In this document: positions 21,371 to 31,619 of the stretch, piece after piece
Layout: each line of letters begins with the position of its first letter
Position numbering within the stretch: position 1 is the first letter of the stretch
Origin: Methylomagnum ishizawai
GTDB lineage: Bacteria > Pseudomonadota > Gammaproteobacteria > Methylococcales > Methylomonadaceae
DNA: 64,000 nucleotides
Reading direction: 5' to 3'
Assembly (NCBI GenBank): GCA_945861705.1
Contig: CAMAVM010000006.1
Span: 38,274 to 102,273 of the forward strand
Position numbers and translations under genes: made by a program
The notes under the pieces: generated by a model
The model's database searches: none
Seen by the model: the letters and a program-made list of their open reading frames with translations, nothing else
Told to the model about the DNA's origin: nothing

Positions 21371-21918
21371 TATTCACCAAAACCTGTTAATTCTTCATCA
21401 CCAGACACACCCGCCCAATCCACGCCATAAACACCTTGTCCAACATAACGATGAAATGTCGAATACGGCCAATCCGATACCTTTTTAACCAACTCATGTT
21501 TCACCGGATTGTAATGGATGTAATCGACATGTTTATGAAAATCACTTTCGTCCCGGATTTGATGCTCCCAAAACCGCCGTTGCCAAAAAGTTGATTCCTT
21601 TCTTTTAAGTTTTGATGGATTCAGCCATTCATCGCGCTTTAATTCCGAGTTACATTGTTTGGTAACAAATCGTTTGATTAACGCCCAACGGATACCAAAA
21701 TCGGCATCATCAGGCGGCAATGTCCAAATGGCGTGAAGATGATCGGGCAATAAAACCCAGGCATCGATGACAAATGGGTGTGTTATTTGCGCTGCCTTAA
21801 TCCCTTCACGCAATGCGGTACGAACCCGTTCGTCACATAAAAACGGTTGTCGGCGATAAGTCACGACCGTAAAAAAATAAGTTCCGCCTTTGGTATTCGC
21901 CCGTCGATATTCAGACAT
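21370..21918 (-). CDS. REP-associated tyrosine transposase (RAYT, Y1/IS200-like fold)
   Basis: Single-strand nuclease thought to move REP-type palindromes. The product is 182 aa from the ATG at 21918; reading from 21993 would run through the repeat. The opening SEYRRANTKGGTYFFTVVTYRRQPFL is the RAYT N-terminus. A DHLHAIW motif near residue 75 supplies the metal-binding His pair, and HVDYIHYNPVKHELV carries the expected catalytic Tyr. It is flanked on both sides, with no spare sequence, by matching palindromic repeats, so gene and repeats look like one unit placed between aroC and the MFS gene. Confidence 0.88.
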   Translation of the reverse strand: MSEYRRANTKGGTYFFTVVTYRRQPFLCDERVRTALREGIKAAQITHPFVIDAWVLLPDHLHAIWTLPPDDADFGIRWALIKRFVTKQCNSELKRDEWLNPSKLKRKESTFWQRRFWEHQIRDESDFHKHVDYIHYNPVKHELVKKVSDWPYSTFHRYVGQGVYGVDWAGVSGDEELTGFGE

Positions 21919-21923
21919 CAATC

Positions 21924-22030
21924 GTAGGGTGCATTTTATGCACCATAAGGCGTTGTTATTATGTGTAAGCGCAAAATTTATCATCAAAGGCAAATATTAG
22001 CGTGATTTTGGTGCATGAAATGCACCCTAC
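21924..22030. repeat. Long imperfect palindromic repeat, copy B (RAYT-associated)
   Basis: This 107 bp unit has the same terminal arms as copy A (GTAGGGTGCA...TGCACCCTAC, 20 of 21 arm positions pair) and ends 13 bp before the aroC stop codon. The start codon of the transposase lies 6 bp outside it. Both copies are in the same orientation but, being palindromic, are almost symmetrical. Confidence 0.9.
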
Positions 22031-22043
22031 TTGACTATTAACC

Positions 22044-23132
22044 TTAGCTCAAAACCGGCAACCCCGAATCCACCCCAAAATTCTGCGCTCGATGTCGTAA
22101 AAAATGATCCATGAGGATAATCGCCATCATCGCTTCTGCAATCGGGGTTGCCCGTATGCCGACACAAGGATCATGACGGCCTTCGGTAATGACCTCGACG
22201 GCCTCACCGCGCGTATTGATACTGCGCCCAGGCAAGCGAAGGCTGGAAGTTGGTTTTAGAGCGATGCTGGCGGTAATAGGCTGGCCGCTGGATATGCCGC
22301 CCAAAATACCGCCCGCATGATTGCTTAAAAAACCATCGGGCGTAATCTCATCCCGAAACTGGGTGCCTTTGGTGTTAACGCAGTCAAACCCACCGCCAAT
22401 TTCTACGCCCTTGACCGCATTGATGCTCATCAGGGCGTGTGCCAAATCCGCATCCAAACGGTCGAAGATCGGCTCGCCCAAACCCGGCGGTACGTTGGTG
22501 GCGACGACTTCGATCCGTGCGCCGATGGATTCGCCTTCTTTACGTAAGGCATCCATGTATTTTTCCATTTCCGGCACTTTGCTGGCATCTGGGCAAAAAA
22601 ACGGGTTGCTGTCGATAATATTCCAGTCAACCGTTTCTATTTTGATCGGCCCTAACTGGGATAAGTAACCGCGAATTTCAATTCCGGCGATTTCACGCAG
22701 ATATTTCTTGGCTATGCCTCCTGCCGCCACGCGCATGGCGGTTTCCCGTGCCGATGAACGCCCACCGCCGCGATAATCCCTAAAACCATATTTATGTTGA
22801 TAGGTGTAATCGGCATGACCGGGACGGAAGGTTTCAGCAATTTTGGAATAATCTTTTGAGCGTTGGTCGGTATTTTCGATAAGCAAACCGATAGGTGTTC
22901 CCGTGGTTTTGCCTTCAAATACGCCGGACAGGATTTTAACCGCATCGTCTTCCCGTCTTTGCGTGGTATGCCTGGAAGTGCCTGGCTTACGTCGATCCAG
23001 GTCGTTTTGCAGGTCGGCTTCCGATAACGCCATTCCAGGAGGACAGCCATCGACGATACAACCAATCGCAGGGCCGTGGCTTTCGCCAAACGAGGTGACG
23101 GCAAACAGTTTTCCTATGGTATTTCCAGACAT
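22044..23132 (-). CDS. aroC: Chorismate synthase
   Basis: Last step of the shikimate pathway: FMN-dependent conversion of 5-enolpyruvylshikimate-3-phosphate to chorismate. The product is 362 aa. The three family signatures are present: [37 protein letters not shown] and the C-terminal [18 protein letters not shown]. It follows prmB by 14 bp, a common pairing in gammaproteobacteria, so the two are probably co-transcribed. Confidence 0.98.
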   Translation of the reverse strand: MSGNTIGKLFAVTSFGESHGPAIGCIVDGCPPGMALSEADLQNDLDRRKPGTSRHTTQRREDDAVKILSGVFEGKTTGTPIGLLIENTDQRSKDYSKIAETFRPGHADYTYQHKYGFRDYRGGGRSSARETAMRVAAGGIAKKYLREIAGIEIRGYLSQLGPIKIETVDWNIIDSNPFFCPDASKVPEMEKYMDALRKEGESIGARIEVVATNVPPGLGEPIFDRLDADLAHALMSINAVKGVEIGGGFDCVNTKGTQFRDEITPDGFLSNHAGGILGGISSGQPITASIALKPTSSLRLPGRSINTRGEAVEVITEGRHDPCVGIRATPIAEAMMAIILMDHFLRHRAQNFGVDSGLPVLS

Positions 23133-23146
23133 TTCAATACGTTGTG

Positions 23147-24079
23147 TTAATTGATGGCGTTTGCAAATTGTTCATGATAATCATTAAGCTGTTCTGCGGT
23201 CAGCAAAAAAACACCGTCACCGCCGCGTTCAAAAGCTAACCAGTAAAAAGGTACTGTGGGGAATGCTTGTTGTAATGTCTCGGCACTGCTGCCAACTTCG
23301 ACGACCAATATCCCTTGCGGCGTTAGGTAATCTTTGGCTTCTGCCAGTATGCGGATGACAATATCCAAACCGGAATCACCCGCAACAAATCCGATTTCCG
23401 GCTCGGCATGGAATTCTGGCGAGAGTTGCTGCCACTCTGCAATCGCCACATACGGCGGATTGCTGACAATAATATCGTACAACTCATCAGGTAACTGATC
23501 GAACAAGTCCGATTGATACAGCATGACTTCATCTGTAAGCTGATGTTTTATAACATTAATTTCGGCAACTGCCAGCGCATCAGTTGATAAATCAACTGCA
23601 TCAACTTCGGCATCAGGGAAGGCATAAGCACAGGCAATAGCAATACAGCCGCTGCCTGTACACAAATCTAAAATACGTTCGACTTGATCTTCTTCTATCC
23701 ACGGTGCAAAGCGTTGTTCGATGAGCTCGGCAATCGGAGACCGTGGTACTAACACCCGCTCGTCAACGTAAAACGATAAGCCAGCAAAAATAGCTTCGTG
23801 CGTGAGGTAGGCGGCGGGTTTGCGTTCGCTTATGCGCCTTTCGATAATCGCTATAATAGCTTGCCGTTCTTCTACAGTAAGTGCCGACTGCAAATAGAAT
23901 TCACTTAAGTTATACGGTAGATGCAAAGTGTGCAAGACCAATGCAGCGGCTTCATCTAACGCAGTTGCTGTACCATGACCGAACTCAAGTTTAGCTTCAG
24001 CAAATCGGCTTGCGCCCCAGCGGATATAATCCCTGAGTGTGGTTAAAGACGATCTTACATCAGGTGATAGGGCATTCAT
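23147..24079 (-). CDS. prmB: 50S ribosomal protein L3 glutamine methyltransferase
   Basis: SAM-dependent N5-glutamine methyltransferase of the HemK/PrmC group; its neighbour aroC and the family assign it to L3 methylation. The product is 310 aa. The SAM-binding block is [20 protein letters not shown], and the amide-binding motif is SNPPYVA. PrmC, the release-factor enzyme, has the same motifs, so the choice of PrmB rests on the N-terminal region (YIRWGASRF) and the aroC linkage. Confidence 0.92.
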   Translation of the reverse strand: MNALSPDVRSSLTTLRDYIRWGASRFAEAKLEFGHGTATALDEAAALVLHTLHLPYNLSEFYLQSALTVEERQAIIAIIERRISERKPAAYLTHEAIFAGLSFYVDERVLVPRSPIAELIEQRFAPWIEEDQVERILDLCTGSGCIAIACAYAFPDAEVDAVDLSTDALAVAEINVIKHQLTDEVMLYQSDLFDQLPDELYDIIVSNPPYVAIAEWQQLSPEFHAEPEIGFVAGDSGLDIVIRILAEAKDYLTPQGILVVEVGSSAETLQQAFPTVPFYWLAFERGGDGVFLLTAEQLNDYHEQFANAIN

Positions 24080-24184
24080 TCAGTGGCAGAAAACAGGAAA
24101 TTGGAGCTGACAAAGTGGGTAATTTTAAACTAAAGCGGCTGACGTTGCTGAATTACCTGGGTAATCTTTGAGCAAGTTGCTTGG

Positions 24185-24216
24185 TTCTTGCCCTTCGACA
24201 TCGCTCAGGAGAGCAT
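24185..24216. repeat. CCTGAGC-N-CGAAGG dispersed repeat, copy 1
   Basis: The minus strand reads CTCCTGAGCGATGTCGAAGGGC. The same core (CCTGAGC, 4-5 bases, CGAAGG) occurs at about 26064-26082 and 63309-63326 in this window. It lies in the 248 bp gap between prmB and the small lipoprotein gene, in which I see no credible gene. Confidence 0.5.
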
Positions 24217-24327
24217 TTGACCAGCTCACCCGAACAGAATCAATAAATTTACCAAGCGGGGAATTCTGTTCTGAACTCTTTTGTACACGCGTGCTTTTTG
24301 TCAAAGGTCTTGCTATGACTGTTTCTG

Positions 24328-24588
24328 TCAATCAATTTCCTCAACAAACGTATTCATGATTGGTACTTGGACATAATGTTTTTTGTCATCCCAAAAGTAG
24401 TAATAGCCTTTATCGCTAGATGTGACTTTACCGTTATCTATTCGCCAGGTTTTGGTAGTTGTGCCATTGGCATAGGTGACCAAATAATCTCCGTCCAAAA
24501 TCTCTACTACTTTCCTAGATAGCTGGTTTTGCTGATCTTGGGTACACCCCGCCAAAAGTATCAAACTTAATGATAAAAATATTTTCAT
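24328..24588 (-). CDS. Small lipoprotein of unknown function
   Basis: The product is 86 aa from the ATG at 24588, which has GAGGATTGCAGA directly ahead; a reading from 24669 adds an unlike N-terminus. The first 15 residues are a lipoprotein signal with lipobox LLAGC (Cys15). The mature part holds repeated aromatic and charged stretches (GDYLVTYANGTTTKTWRI, GYYYFWDDKKHYVQVP), suggesting a small beta-rich domain. I do not recognise a family. It is followed by a repeat-bearing gap and preceded by ubiA on the same strand. Confidence 0.7.
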   Translation of the reverse strand: MKIFLSLSLILLAGCTQDQQNQLSRKVVEILDGDYLVTYANGTTTKTWRIDNGKVTSSDKGYYYFWDDKKHYVQVPIMNTFVEEID

Positions 24589-24725
24589 TCTGCAATCCTC
24601 GCAATCTGTTTGTGTTAAAAGTGATCTTTTAAATAGGAACAATTTCAATATCTGACTTGAAATCACCATTCGGAAATTCCTGTATTGAAAGCAAATAATA
24701 CGTTACGTTAAGCATTTTCTAAGGA

Positions 24726-25610
24726 TTATCTCACCCAAAAATCTAAAAAAATTCCCATAAAAACCGCTAAACCGAACCAGTTATTGTTCAAAAACGCCTG
24801 AAAACACTGCTTTTTGTCACGATGAAAAATCAATTTCTGCTGATATATCGACAATCCGGCAGCAACCGACAAGCCCAAGTAATAAGCCCAACCGAGCTGC
24901 TGCATAATGCCTACCGTTACCAATAAGCCGAGAATTATCAATTGCAAAACTGCCATGATGTGGCGGTCATAATCGCCAAACAGGATGGCAGTGGATTTAA
25001 CGCCAATCTTTAAGTCATCATCTTTATCGACCATTGCGTACATAGTGTCGTATACCAGTGCCCATAGCATCACCGCCAGATATAGAATCCAGGTCACGGC
25101 AGGGAGTTGGTTTTGCTGGGCAGCAAATGCCATAGGCACTGCCCAACCAAAGGCGATACCCAGATAAGCCTGGGGCAATTGCGTGTAACGCTTGGTAAAC
25201 GGATAACTCGCGGCTAAAAATGCTGCGACGAATGACAATAATATCGTGTAGATATTCAATAGCAATACCAGACCAAAAGCACACAAGCATAGCACCACAA
25301 ACACGACCAAAGCCTCTTTGGGAGCGACCTTACCCGCCGCGATAGGGCGTAGCTTGGTGCGTTCGACATGGGGGTCAAAATCTCGGTCAGCATAATCATT
25401 AATGATGCAGCCTGCTGATCGCATAAATACCACACCTAAGCAAAAAACCGTTAATATCAAGGCATCTGGCTTGCCGTCACTTGCCACCCACAATGCCCAT
25501 AATGCAGGCCATAGCAGGATGAGAATACCGATGGGGCGATCTAATCGTGCCAACAGGCTGTACTGTTTGGCTCGATCTAGCAGCCGATGTTTGATAAGTG
25601 ATAGTGCCAT
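24726..25610 (-). CDS. ubiA: 4-hydroxybenzoate octaprenyltransferase
   Basis: Membrane prenyltransferase that attaches the polyprenyl tail to 4-hydroxybenzoate in ubiquinone synthesis. The product is 294 aa with about eight hydrophobic segments. The first Asp-rich motif is [20 protein letters not shown] and the second is [12 protein letters not shown]. Its prenyl donor would be the product of ispB in this window. ubiC is not next to it. It is divergent from the arsC-like gene. Confidence 0.96.
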   Translation of the reverse strand: MALSLIKHRLLDRAKQYSLLARLDRPIGILILLWPALWALWVASDGKPDALILTVFCLGVVFMRSAGCIINDYADRDFDPHVERTKLRPIAAGKVAPKEALVVFVVLCLCAFGLVLLLNIYTILLSFVAAFLAASYPFTKRYTQLPQAYLGIAFGWAVPMAFAAQQNQLPAVTWILYLAVMLWALVYDTMYAMVDKDDDLKIGVKSTAILFGDYDRHIMAVLQLIILGLLVTVGIMQQLGWAYYLGLSVAAGLSIYQQKLIFHRDKKQCFQAFLNNNWFGLAVFMGIFLDFWVR

Positions 25611-25696
25611 TTATAAATCGGAATTTAATCAGGATGCTATTATAATCGCTTAAGATTCAAGATTGTTTGATATTGGTTTTAAATAGGCGAATCATC

Positions 25697-26044
25697 ATGG
25701 CTGTAAAAATTTACCACAACCCACGCTGCACTAAATCTCGGCAAACCTTACAACTGCTGAAAGACCGTGGCATTGAACCGGAAGTGATTGAGTACCTGAA
25801 AACACCGCCCAATGCCGATGAGTTGGCTGATATTCTGGATAAACTAGGCATCGAACCACGCGCTTTAATGCGTAAGCAAGAAGCCGAATATAAGGCTAAT
25901 GGTCTGGACAATAGTGCATTGGATAAACAATCGCTAATCAACGGCATGGTAAACCATCCTATCTTGATCGAACGTCCGATTGTGCTTGCCAATGGCAAGG
26001 CGGCGATAGGCCGTCCACCGGAAAATGTGCTTGGTATTCTATAA
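25697..26044 (+). CDS. ArsC-family (glutaredoxin-dependent) arsenate reductase-like protein
   Basis: The product is 115 aa from the ATG at 25697; the frame is open to 25667. The thioredoxin-like fold starts KIYHNPRCTKSRQTLQLL with the redox Cys11 in the NPRCxKSR signature. YLKTPPNADEL and the C-terminal NGKAAIGRPPENVL match the ArsC/YfgD group. There are no other ars genes near it, so this may be the housekeeping YfgD-type protein and not a resistance gene. wrbA and hda follow on the same strand, as yfgD lies near hda in E. coli. Confidence 0.88.
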   Translation: MAVKIYHNPRCTKSRQTLQLLKDRGIEPEVIEYLKTPPNADELADILDKLGIEPRALMRKQEAEYKANGLDNSALDKQSLINGMVNHPILIERPIVLANGKAAIGRPPENVLGIL

Positions 26045-26055
26045 AACAGGTTGAT

Positions 26056-26095
26056 TCTGTTCATCCTGAGCTTGTCGAAGGACTTATTCAGAACT
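26056..26095. repeat. CCTGAGC-N-CGAAGG dispersed repeat, copy 2
   Basis: GTTCATCCTGAGCTTGTCGAAGGAC lies in the 78 bp gap between the arsC-like gene and wrbA. The sequence resembles a short repeat found between genes in many proteobacteria. Two related copies are in this window. Confidence 0.6.
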
Positions 26096-26116
26096 TACTT
26101 AATAACCGCACCCTAA

Positions 26117-27066
<950 letters not shown>

Positions 27067-27765
27067 ATGGCAGAACAGCTACCCGTCAAATTTGAATTTA
27101 GGGCAAATCAGACATTCGACGACTTCTATCCGGGCTGCAACCAGGAAATTATCGAGCAGTTAAAAAAGACTGCCGCAGGAACAGGCGAACAACTTATTTT
27201 CCTCTGGGGCGATAAAGGTCATGGGAAAAGCCATTTATTGCAGGCTTGCTGCCATGAAGCATTCAAGCGAAATATTAGTGCCTTCTACCTGGATTTATCG
27301 AATTCTACTTCAATCAAGCCCGAGCTCTTTGCCGGACTTGAAGATTTTGAACTTGTTTGCTTTGACAACATAGACTCTCTTGCAGGACGAGCAGATTGGG
27401 AATTGGCTTTTTTTAATTTATTTAACCAGCATCGTGACCGAAACCACAGGCTGATCCTATCAGCATCCTGTGCGCCTTGCGCCATTGCCTTTAGCTTACC
27501 TGATTTGCAAACCCGAATTAACTGGGGGCTGTCCTTAAAAATCCAGCCTTTGGAGGATGACGACAAAATCGCCGCGCTAACGCATAAGGCACAACAAATG
27601 GGATTTGAGATTACGCCGCCAGTCGCACGTTTCTTACTTACCCATTACGACAGGAACCTATCGTCGTTATGGGTAATGCTGGACAAGCTGGACTGGGCAT
27701 CGTTGGCAGCCAAACGTAAGCTGACTATCCCTTTCTTGAAGCAGATTTTGGAACAACAGGATTAA
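27067..27765 (+). CDS. hda: DnaA regulatory inactivator Hda
   Basis: AAA+ protein that, with the DNA-loaded sliding clamp, promotes hydrolysis of ATP bound to DnaA and so limits replication initiation. The product is 232 aa. Walker A is GDKGHGKS (48-55), Walker B is VCFDNIDSL, and sensor II is in the C-terminal part. The N-terminus contains EQLPVKFEF, a candidate clamp-binding motif of the QL(S/P)(L/V) kind. It starts directly at the stop of the DUF2069 gene. Confidence 0.93.
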   Translation: MAEQLPVKFEFRANQTFDDFYPGCNQEIIEQLKKTAAGTGEQLIFLWGDKGHGKSHLLQACCHEAFKRNISAFYLDLSNSTSIKPELFAGLEDFELVCFDNIDSLAGRADWELAFFNLFNQHRDRNHRLILSASCAPCAIAFSLPDLQTRINWGLSLKIQPLEDDDKIAALTHKAQQMGFEITPPVARFLLTHYDRNLSSLWVMLDKLDWASLAAKRKLTIPFLKQILEQQD

Positions 27766-27770
27766 AACAG

Positions 27771-28289
27771 TCATTTGCTATAGAAAACGTAATCCGCACT
27801 ATACCGCACCCGACTCTCTCCGCCGAGATGGTTGTTATCACAACCAGATAATGGCGCAACACCACCTTTGGTATTGATGCGCTGTATATAATTGGCTTTA
27901 GCCAACACGCCATCGCGCTGATGTTCAGTAACCTCAAGCAATAACCAAGCCGCAGAAGCCTTATCCGGTGCATCGATTTTTTGGATAGCCTTGGCTTTCA
28001 CCCTGCTACCATCTTTGTGCGTCCAGCTAGGTCCTGCACCGTGAGTTCCAACCAAGGCTTGATTTTGCGTATCGTATAATTTGGCTTCGGGCGAATGCCA
28101 TTGCCAAGCATATTCGCCAGCTTTTAACATGCAGTGGAAAATCTGGTCGCCTTTGGCATGGACGGTCAAATACGCACTATTCCCTTCTGGTATCTTGATG
28201 GCATCCGGTATCGCCACATCAACTGCCCTAGCAGCACCGAAACAAAGTTGCAACAAGAAAACGATAGAACAAACAATCTTATTGGGCAT
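27771..28289 (-). CDS. DUF3455 exported protein
   Basis: The product is 172 aa with a Sec signal peptide (about 1-22, ending AARA). The mature part has the DUF3455 layout: an early IPEGNSAYLTVHAKGDQIFHC, a central YDTQNQALVGTHGAGPSWTHKDGS and a C-terminal SGCDNNHLGGESRVRYSADYVFY. The family has no known function. It converges on hda with 5 bp between the stop codons and follows the SDR gene by 6 bp. Confidence 0.85.
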   Translation of the reverse strand: MPNKIVCSIVFLLQLCFGAARAVDVAIPDAIKIPEGNSAYLTVHAKGDQIFHCMLKAGEYAWQWHSPEAKLYDTQNQALVGTHGAGPSWTHKDGSRVKAKAIQKIDAPDKASAAWLLLEVTEHQRDGVLAKANYIQRINTKGGVAPLSGCDNNHLGGESRVRYSADYVFYSK

Positions 28290-28295
28290 ATCTTC

Positions 28296-28991
28296 CTACC
28301 AAGGCATGGGTTTGCCATCATATTTAAAAAAAGCGCCGGATTGCGCCAAGGTAAAACCATTTATCACGGCACACATTCCGCTTACACTGGTTTTGCTGTC
28401 AATCAAGGCATTTGCTCCGCCCATATCAGTTTGTACCCAACCTGGATGCAGTATAAGTACGCCGATATTTTGATTCCTTAACTCAATCGACAGGCTTTTC
28501 ATCGCTGCATTTAACGCCGCCTTGCTTGATCGGTAAAGGATACTGCCACCACTGTCATTATCGGAAACGCTACCCATTAAGCTGCTGACATTGACAATCA
28601 ACTTTTTGTCGCCGCGTATGATTTGCGGTAAAAAAGTTTCTGCCATCTTCATCGGTGCTAAGGTATTGATTAGCATGGAGTGCTGCCAAGCCTGATAGTC
28701 CAGTTGCCCAAAACCGTTACTGCTATTATCGTCATAAACACCGGCATTATTGATTAATACATCAATGCTGGCAGCTGATAATTTTTTAGACAACTTATCG
28801 ATTTGATCGAGATAAGTTACATCTAACGCTTCTATTTGTATGGAAGCGTAATGTTGGCACAATGCGCTTAGCCCATCGGCCTGCGCCGGATTGCGGCAAC
28901 AGGCAATCACATTCCAGCCCGCATCGGCATATAGTCGGCAAAACTCCAAGCCCAAGCCGCGATTGGCTCCGGTAATTAAAACGGTAGTCAT
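28296..28991 (-). CDS. Short-chain dehydrogenase/reductase
   Basis: NAD(P)-dependent oxidoreductase of the SDR family. The product is 231 aa from the ATG at 28991, which is preceded by AAGGAGTATGCC; an earlier in-frame ATG at 29012 is less likely. The coenzyme motif is TGANRGLG near residues 7-14, NNAG follows, and the catalytic Tyr and Lys are in YRSSK. It resembles C-factor / YbjT-type short SDRs; the substrate is unknown. It pairs with the DUF3455 gene in one unit. Confidence 0.88.
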   Translation of the reverse strand: MTTVLITGANRGLGLEFCRLYADAGWNVIACCRNPAQADGLSALCQHYASIQIEALDVTYLDQIDKLSKKLSAASIDVLINNAGVYDDNSSNGFGQLDYQAWQHSMLINTLAPMKMAETFLPQIIRGDKKLIVNVSSLMGSVSDNDSGGSILYRSSKAALNAAMKSLSIELRNQNIGVLILHPGWVQTDMGGANALIDSKTSVSGMCAVINGFTLAQSGAFFKYDGKPMPW

Positions 28992-29206
28992 GGCATACTC
29001 CTTAGTTTTCAATCTGAAAATATCACGTCACTATTAGACTGTTAAATAGTCTTTCCCTATGAGGTCACATGATAGTCTCTTTTACTATCCTCATAAAGCT
29101 GGTTATCTGTCGGGTTTATTTTTGTATGCTTACTTTCTAGGTAACATCACCCCATCACGGAAATATCTTATAATCGTCCACATCATCCCTTGCCTAATTC
29201 AATAAT

Positions 29207-29440
29207 ATGACAACAAAAACCAATAACCCCTTGCCCGTTGACGTACAAATGGGGCAACGCTATTCCTGGTGTAGCTGCGGTTACAGCCAAACCATGCCGC
29301 TATGCGATCATTCACACCGCGAAAAATCAACTAAGAAATCGGTAAAATGTTACTCAGGGACAACAGGAACGATAGCTTTATGCGGTTGCTCCGAGACCCG
29401 AACGCCACCTTTTTGCGATCAACAACAATGCAAAAAATGA
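29207..29440 (+). CDS. CDGSH iron-sulfur domain protein with atypical second site
   Basis: The product is 77 aa with two CDGSH-like modules. The first has C22, C24, C33 and H37 (CSCGYSQTMPLCDHSH), the normal three-Cys one-His ligand set but with Gly replaced by His in the CDGSH box. The second has C59, C61 and C70 but the expected His is Gln74 (CDQQQC), with an extra C75. The second cluster may be lost, or ligated differently. It is 12 bp upstream of the CYTH gene and probably co-transcribed with it. Confidence 0.85.
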   Translation: MTTKTNNPLPVDVQMGQRYSWCSCGYSQTMPLCDHSHREKSTKKSVKCYSGTTGTIALCGCSETRTPPFCDQQQCKK

Positions 29441-29452
29441 AACGCAACTATC

Positions 29453-29926
29453 ATGGCTATAGAAATTGAACATAAGTTTTTGCTTGCTAACGAGGATTGG
29501 CGCAGGTCTATCCAAAAATCCGTAAAGTACAAACAGGGCTACTTAAGTTCTCAACCCACAAGCTCAATACGGATTCGCATTTCCGACAATCAAGCCTGGC
29601 TGAATATCAAAAGCGCAACCATTGGTACGCAACGGCTAGAATTTGAATACGAAATTCCATTGCCCGATGCTGAGGAAATCATTAATAAGCTCTGCGGTAA
29701 ACTGATAGAAAAAATCCGCCATTTTATAACGCATGACCGCAATATCTGGGAAATTGATGAGTTTGAAGGTGACAACCAAGGTCTGATTGTTGCGGAGATT
29801 GAACTCGCCGAAGTGGGGCAAGAATTTATCAAACCAGACTGGTTAGGCGCAGAAGTCACTCAGGATTTGCGTTTTTACAACAACAATTTGGCTATAAATC
29901 CCTACAAAAACTGGCTCATTAAATAA
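29453..29926 (+). CDS. CYTH-domain protein (triphosphate tunnel metalloenzyme family)
   Basis: The product is 157 aa and opens with the signature EIEHKFLL (ExExK) at residues 3-10. Charged strands follow in the order expected of the tunnel fold (SIRIRI, AWLNIK, RLEFEYEIP, EIDEF, LIVAEIEL). Bacterial single-domain members are tripolyphosphatases, thiamine triphosphatases or are uncharacterised. The last gene of a two-gene unit with the CDGSH protein; no adenylate cyclase domain is present. Confidence 0.88.
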   Translation: MAIEIEHKFLLANEDWRRSIQKSVKYKQGYLSSQPTSSIRIRISDNQAWLNIKSATIGTQRLEFEYEIPLPDAEEIINKLCGKLIEKIRHFITHDRNIWEIDEFEGDNQGLIVAEIELAEVGQEFIKPDWLGAEVTQDLRFYNNNLAINPYKNWLIK

Positions 29927-29998
29927 ATATTTCGACTTAATAGACAAATAATTCATAGACCTATTGAATAATATTGAATATTGTTCTATAGTGAATGT

Positions 29999-30685
29999 AT
30001 GAAAAAAACAACTTTTGTTGCATTACTACTACTTTCCATTCAATGCTTCGCAGAAGACATAACATCTTCTGCTCAAGCAATCGAATCCGAGTGGGCATCG
30101 ATATATTACAAACTGCCTAAAACCAAGCAGGAAGCCGCTTATGACGCGCTACTTACCAAGGCAGAACAGCTTGCAGTGCAATTTCCTAACACGGCTGAAC
30201 CGCTATTCTGGCAAGCACTGGTCATAGCGACCCATGCGGAACTGCAAGATGGCTTTACTGCACTCAAAGCGATTCACAAATCACGGGATTTGCTGCTAGC
30301 AGCCATTAAAATCAACCCACAAACGGCAAATGGCTCGGCTTATGTCACGTTAGGTACGCTTTACTACATGGTTCCCAGTTGGCCGATAGCTTTTGGTGAT
30401 GCCGAAAAAGCGGAAAAAATGTTTCAAGCCGCATTAAAAATCAATCCAAATGGCATTGATGCCAATTATTTTTATGGTGACTTCTTATTAGCCAACAACA
30501 AAGCCAAAGAAGCACAAAGCTATTTTGAGAAGGCATTATTAGCACCTACCCGAAAAGAACAGTCATTTGCAGACAGCGAACTCAAGGATGAAGTGAAACT
30601 TGCGCTTGCCAACACAAAAAACCGTAAAATCAATGGCGTAAAAAATACATTCTTTTCATTATTCAATTCGGCAAGTTTAAAATAG
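29999..30685 (+). CDS. Exported TPR-repeat protein (TatT-like)
   Basis: The product is 228 aa from the ATG at 29999, with a signal peptide ending near FAED (residue 19). At least two TPR-like helical pairs are visible (about residues 95-115 and 140-185, with the repeated AALKINPN). Proteins of this size with a TPR tail resemble the periplasmic TatT-type group. I cannot assign a partner. It stands 72 bp after the CYTH gene on the same strand. Confidence 0.65.
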   Translation: MKKTTFVALLLLSIQCFAEDITSSAQAIESEWASIYYKLPKTKQEAAYDALLTKAEQLAVQFPNTAEPLFWQALVIATHAELQDGFTALKAIHKSRDLLLAAIKINPQTANGSAYVTLGTLYYMVPSWPIAFGDAEKAEKMFQAALKINPNGIDANYFYGDFLLANNKAKEAQSYFEKALLAPTRKEQSFADSELKDEVKLALANTKNRKINGVKNTFFSLFNSASLK

Positions 30686-30826
30686 CTAAATATTTATCTG
30701 TCAGTATTTTAAGCTGTCCAGTAAATACTACTTATTAGCCAGTCTTCTGTTCTATAGGTGGTCAGATTCTGTTAAAATGCCCCGTCAAAAAACAACCTTT
30801 GTTTAAACTATCCTGGTAGAAAATGT

Positions 30827-31150
30827 ATGGCTTTTGTAGTCACCGAAAACTGTATTAAATGTAAATTTACCGACTGTGTCGATGTATGTCCGGTCGATTG
30901 CTTCCATCAAGGTCCAAATTTTTTGGTAATTGATCCTGACGAGTGTATTGATTGCACCTTATGTGAACCTGAATGCCCTGCGAATGCCATATTTGCTGAA
31001 GATGAAGTCCCTGAAGGACAAGAAAACTTTATCGCTTTAAATGCCGAATTATCCAAACTGTGGCCGGTTATTACCGAAGTAACCAAACCTTTAGCAGAAG
31101 CTGATGAATGGAATGGTAAAGAAGGAAAATTAGAATTATTAGAAAGATAG
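30827..31150 (+). CDS. fdxA: 7Fe ferredoxin (FdxA type, 3Fe-4S/4Fe-4S)
   Basis: Small soluble electron carrier of 107 aa. The N-terminal half has the cluster Cys in the order [18 protein letters not shown] and [17 protein letters not shown], the seven-iron layout of Azotobacter-type ferredoxin I (CxxC, then CxxxCP, then CxxCxxxCP). The C-terminal half is the usual extension. It is the last plus-strand gene before the ribosomal block and ends at a strong shared terminator. Confidence 0.93.
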   Translation: MAFVVTENCIKCKFTDCVDVCPVDCFHQGPNFLVIDPDECIDCTLCEPECPANAIFAEDEVPEGQENFIALNAELSKLWPVITEVTKPLAEADEWNGKEGKLELLER

Positions 31151-31171
31151 CTTTATCTTTAGGTAAATTTA

Positions 31172-31210
31172 AAGCATAAAAAAACCGGCATTGCCGGTTT
31201 TTTTATGCTT
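31172..31210. terminator. Bidirectional terminator between fdxA and rplQ
   Basis: An A-run, a CCGGC-ATT-GCCGG stem and a T-run make a nearly symmetric palindrome (AAGCATAAAAAAACCGGC with its complement). It can end fdxA on the plus strand and the rpoA-rplQ transcript on the minus strand. Confidence 0.9.
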
Positions 31211-31235
31211 CATTGATTATTCATCAATCCAATAA

Positions 31236-31604
31236 TCAAGATTCAGTAGGTCTATCAACCAACTCAACATACGCCATCGGAGCATCGTCCCCTGGTCTGA
31301 AACCACATTTCATAATGCGGAGGTAGCCTCCTGGACGATTTTTGTAACGTGGTCCCAATTCATTAAACAGTTTGGTTACCATGTCACGATCACGTAGCCT
31401 TGCGAAAGCAAGCCGTCTTTTTGCTACGCTATCATCTTTTGATAAGGTAATCAAAGGTTCAGCAAAGCCGCGTAATTCTTTCGCTTTGGGCAATGTTGTT
31501 TTGATCAACTCATGCTTGAACAATGAATTAGCCATGTTACTGAATAGTGCCTTTCTATGGCTGCTATTCATATTAAGTTGTCTACCGCTTTTACGATGTC
31601 TCAT
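31236..31604 (-). CDS. rplQ: 50S ribosomal protein L17
   Basis: Large-subunit protein near the exit tunnel. The product is 122 aa, opening [20 protein letters not shown], with the block [24 protein letters not shown]. It is the last gene of the alpha cluster and sits 15 bp after rpoA. A bidirectional terminator follows. Confidence 0.98.
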   Translation of the reverse strand: MRHRKSGRQLNMNSSHRKALFSNMANSLFKHELIKTTLPKAKELRGFAEPLITLSKDDSVAKRRLAFARLRDRDMVTKLFNELGPRYKNRPGGYLRIMKCGFRPGDDAPMAYVELVDRPTES

Positions 31605-31619
31605 TACTACAGACCTATG

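Noticed and set aside
24125..24331. 68-codon minus-strand frame after the small lipoprotein gene, from a TTG start overlapping its stop
   Set aside because: It runs through a CCTGAGC-N-CGAAGG repeat, starts with TTG without a ribosome site, and resembles no family.
25697..26044. Arsenic-resistance locus
   Set aside because: Only an ArsC-family gene is present; there is no arsR, arsB or acr3, and the hda neighbourhood suggests the housekeeping YfgD type.
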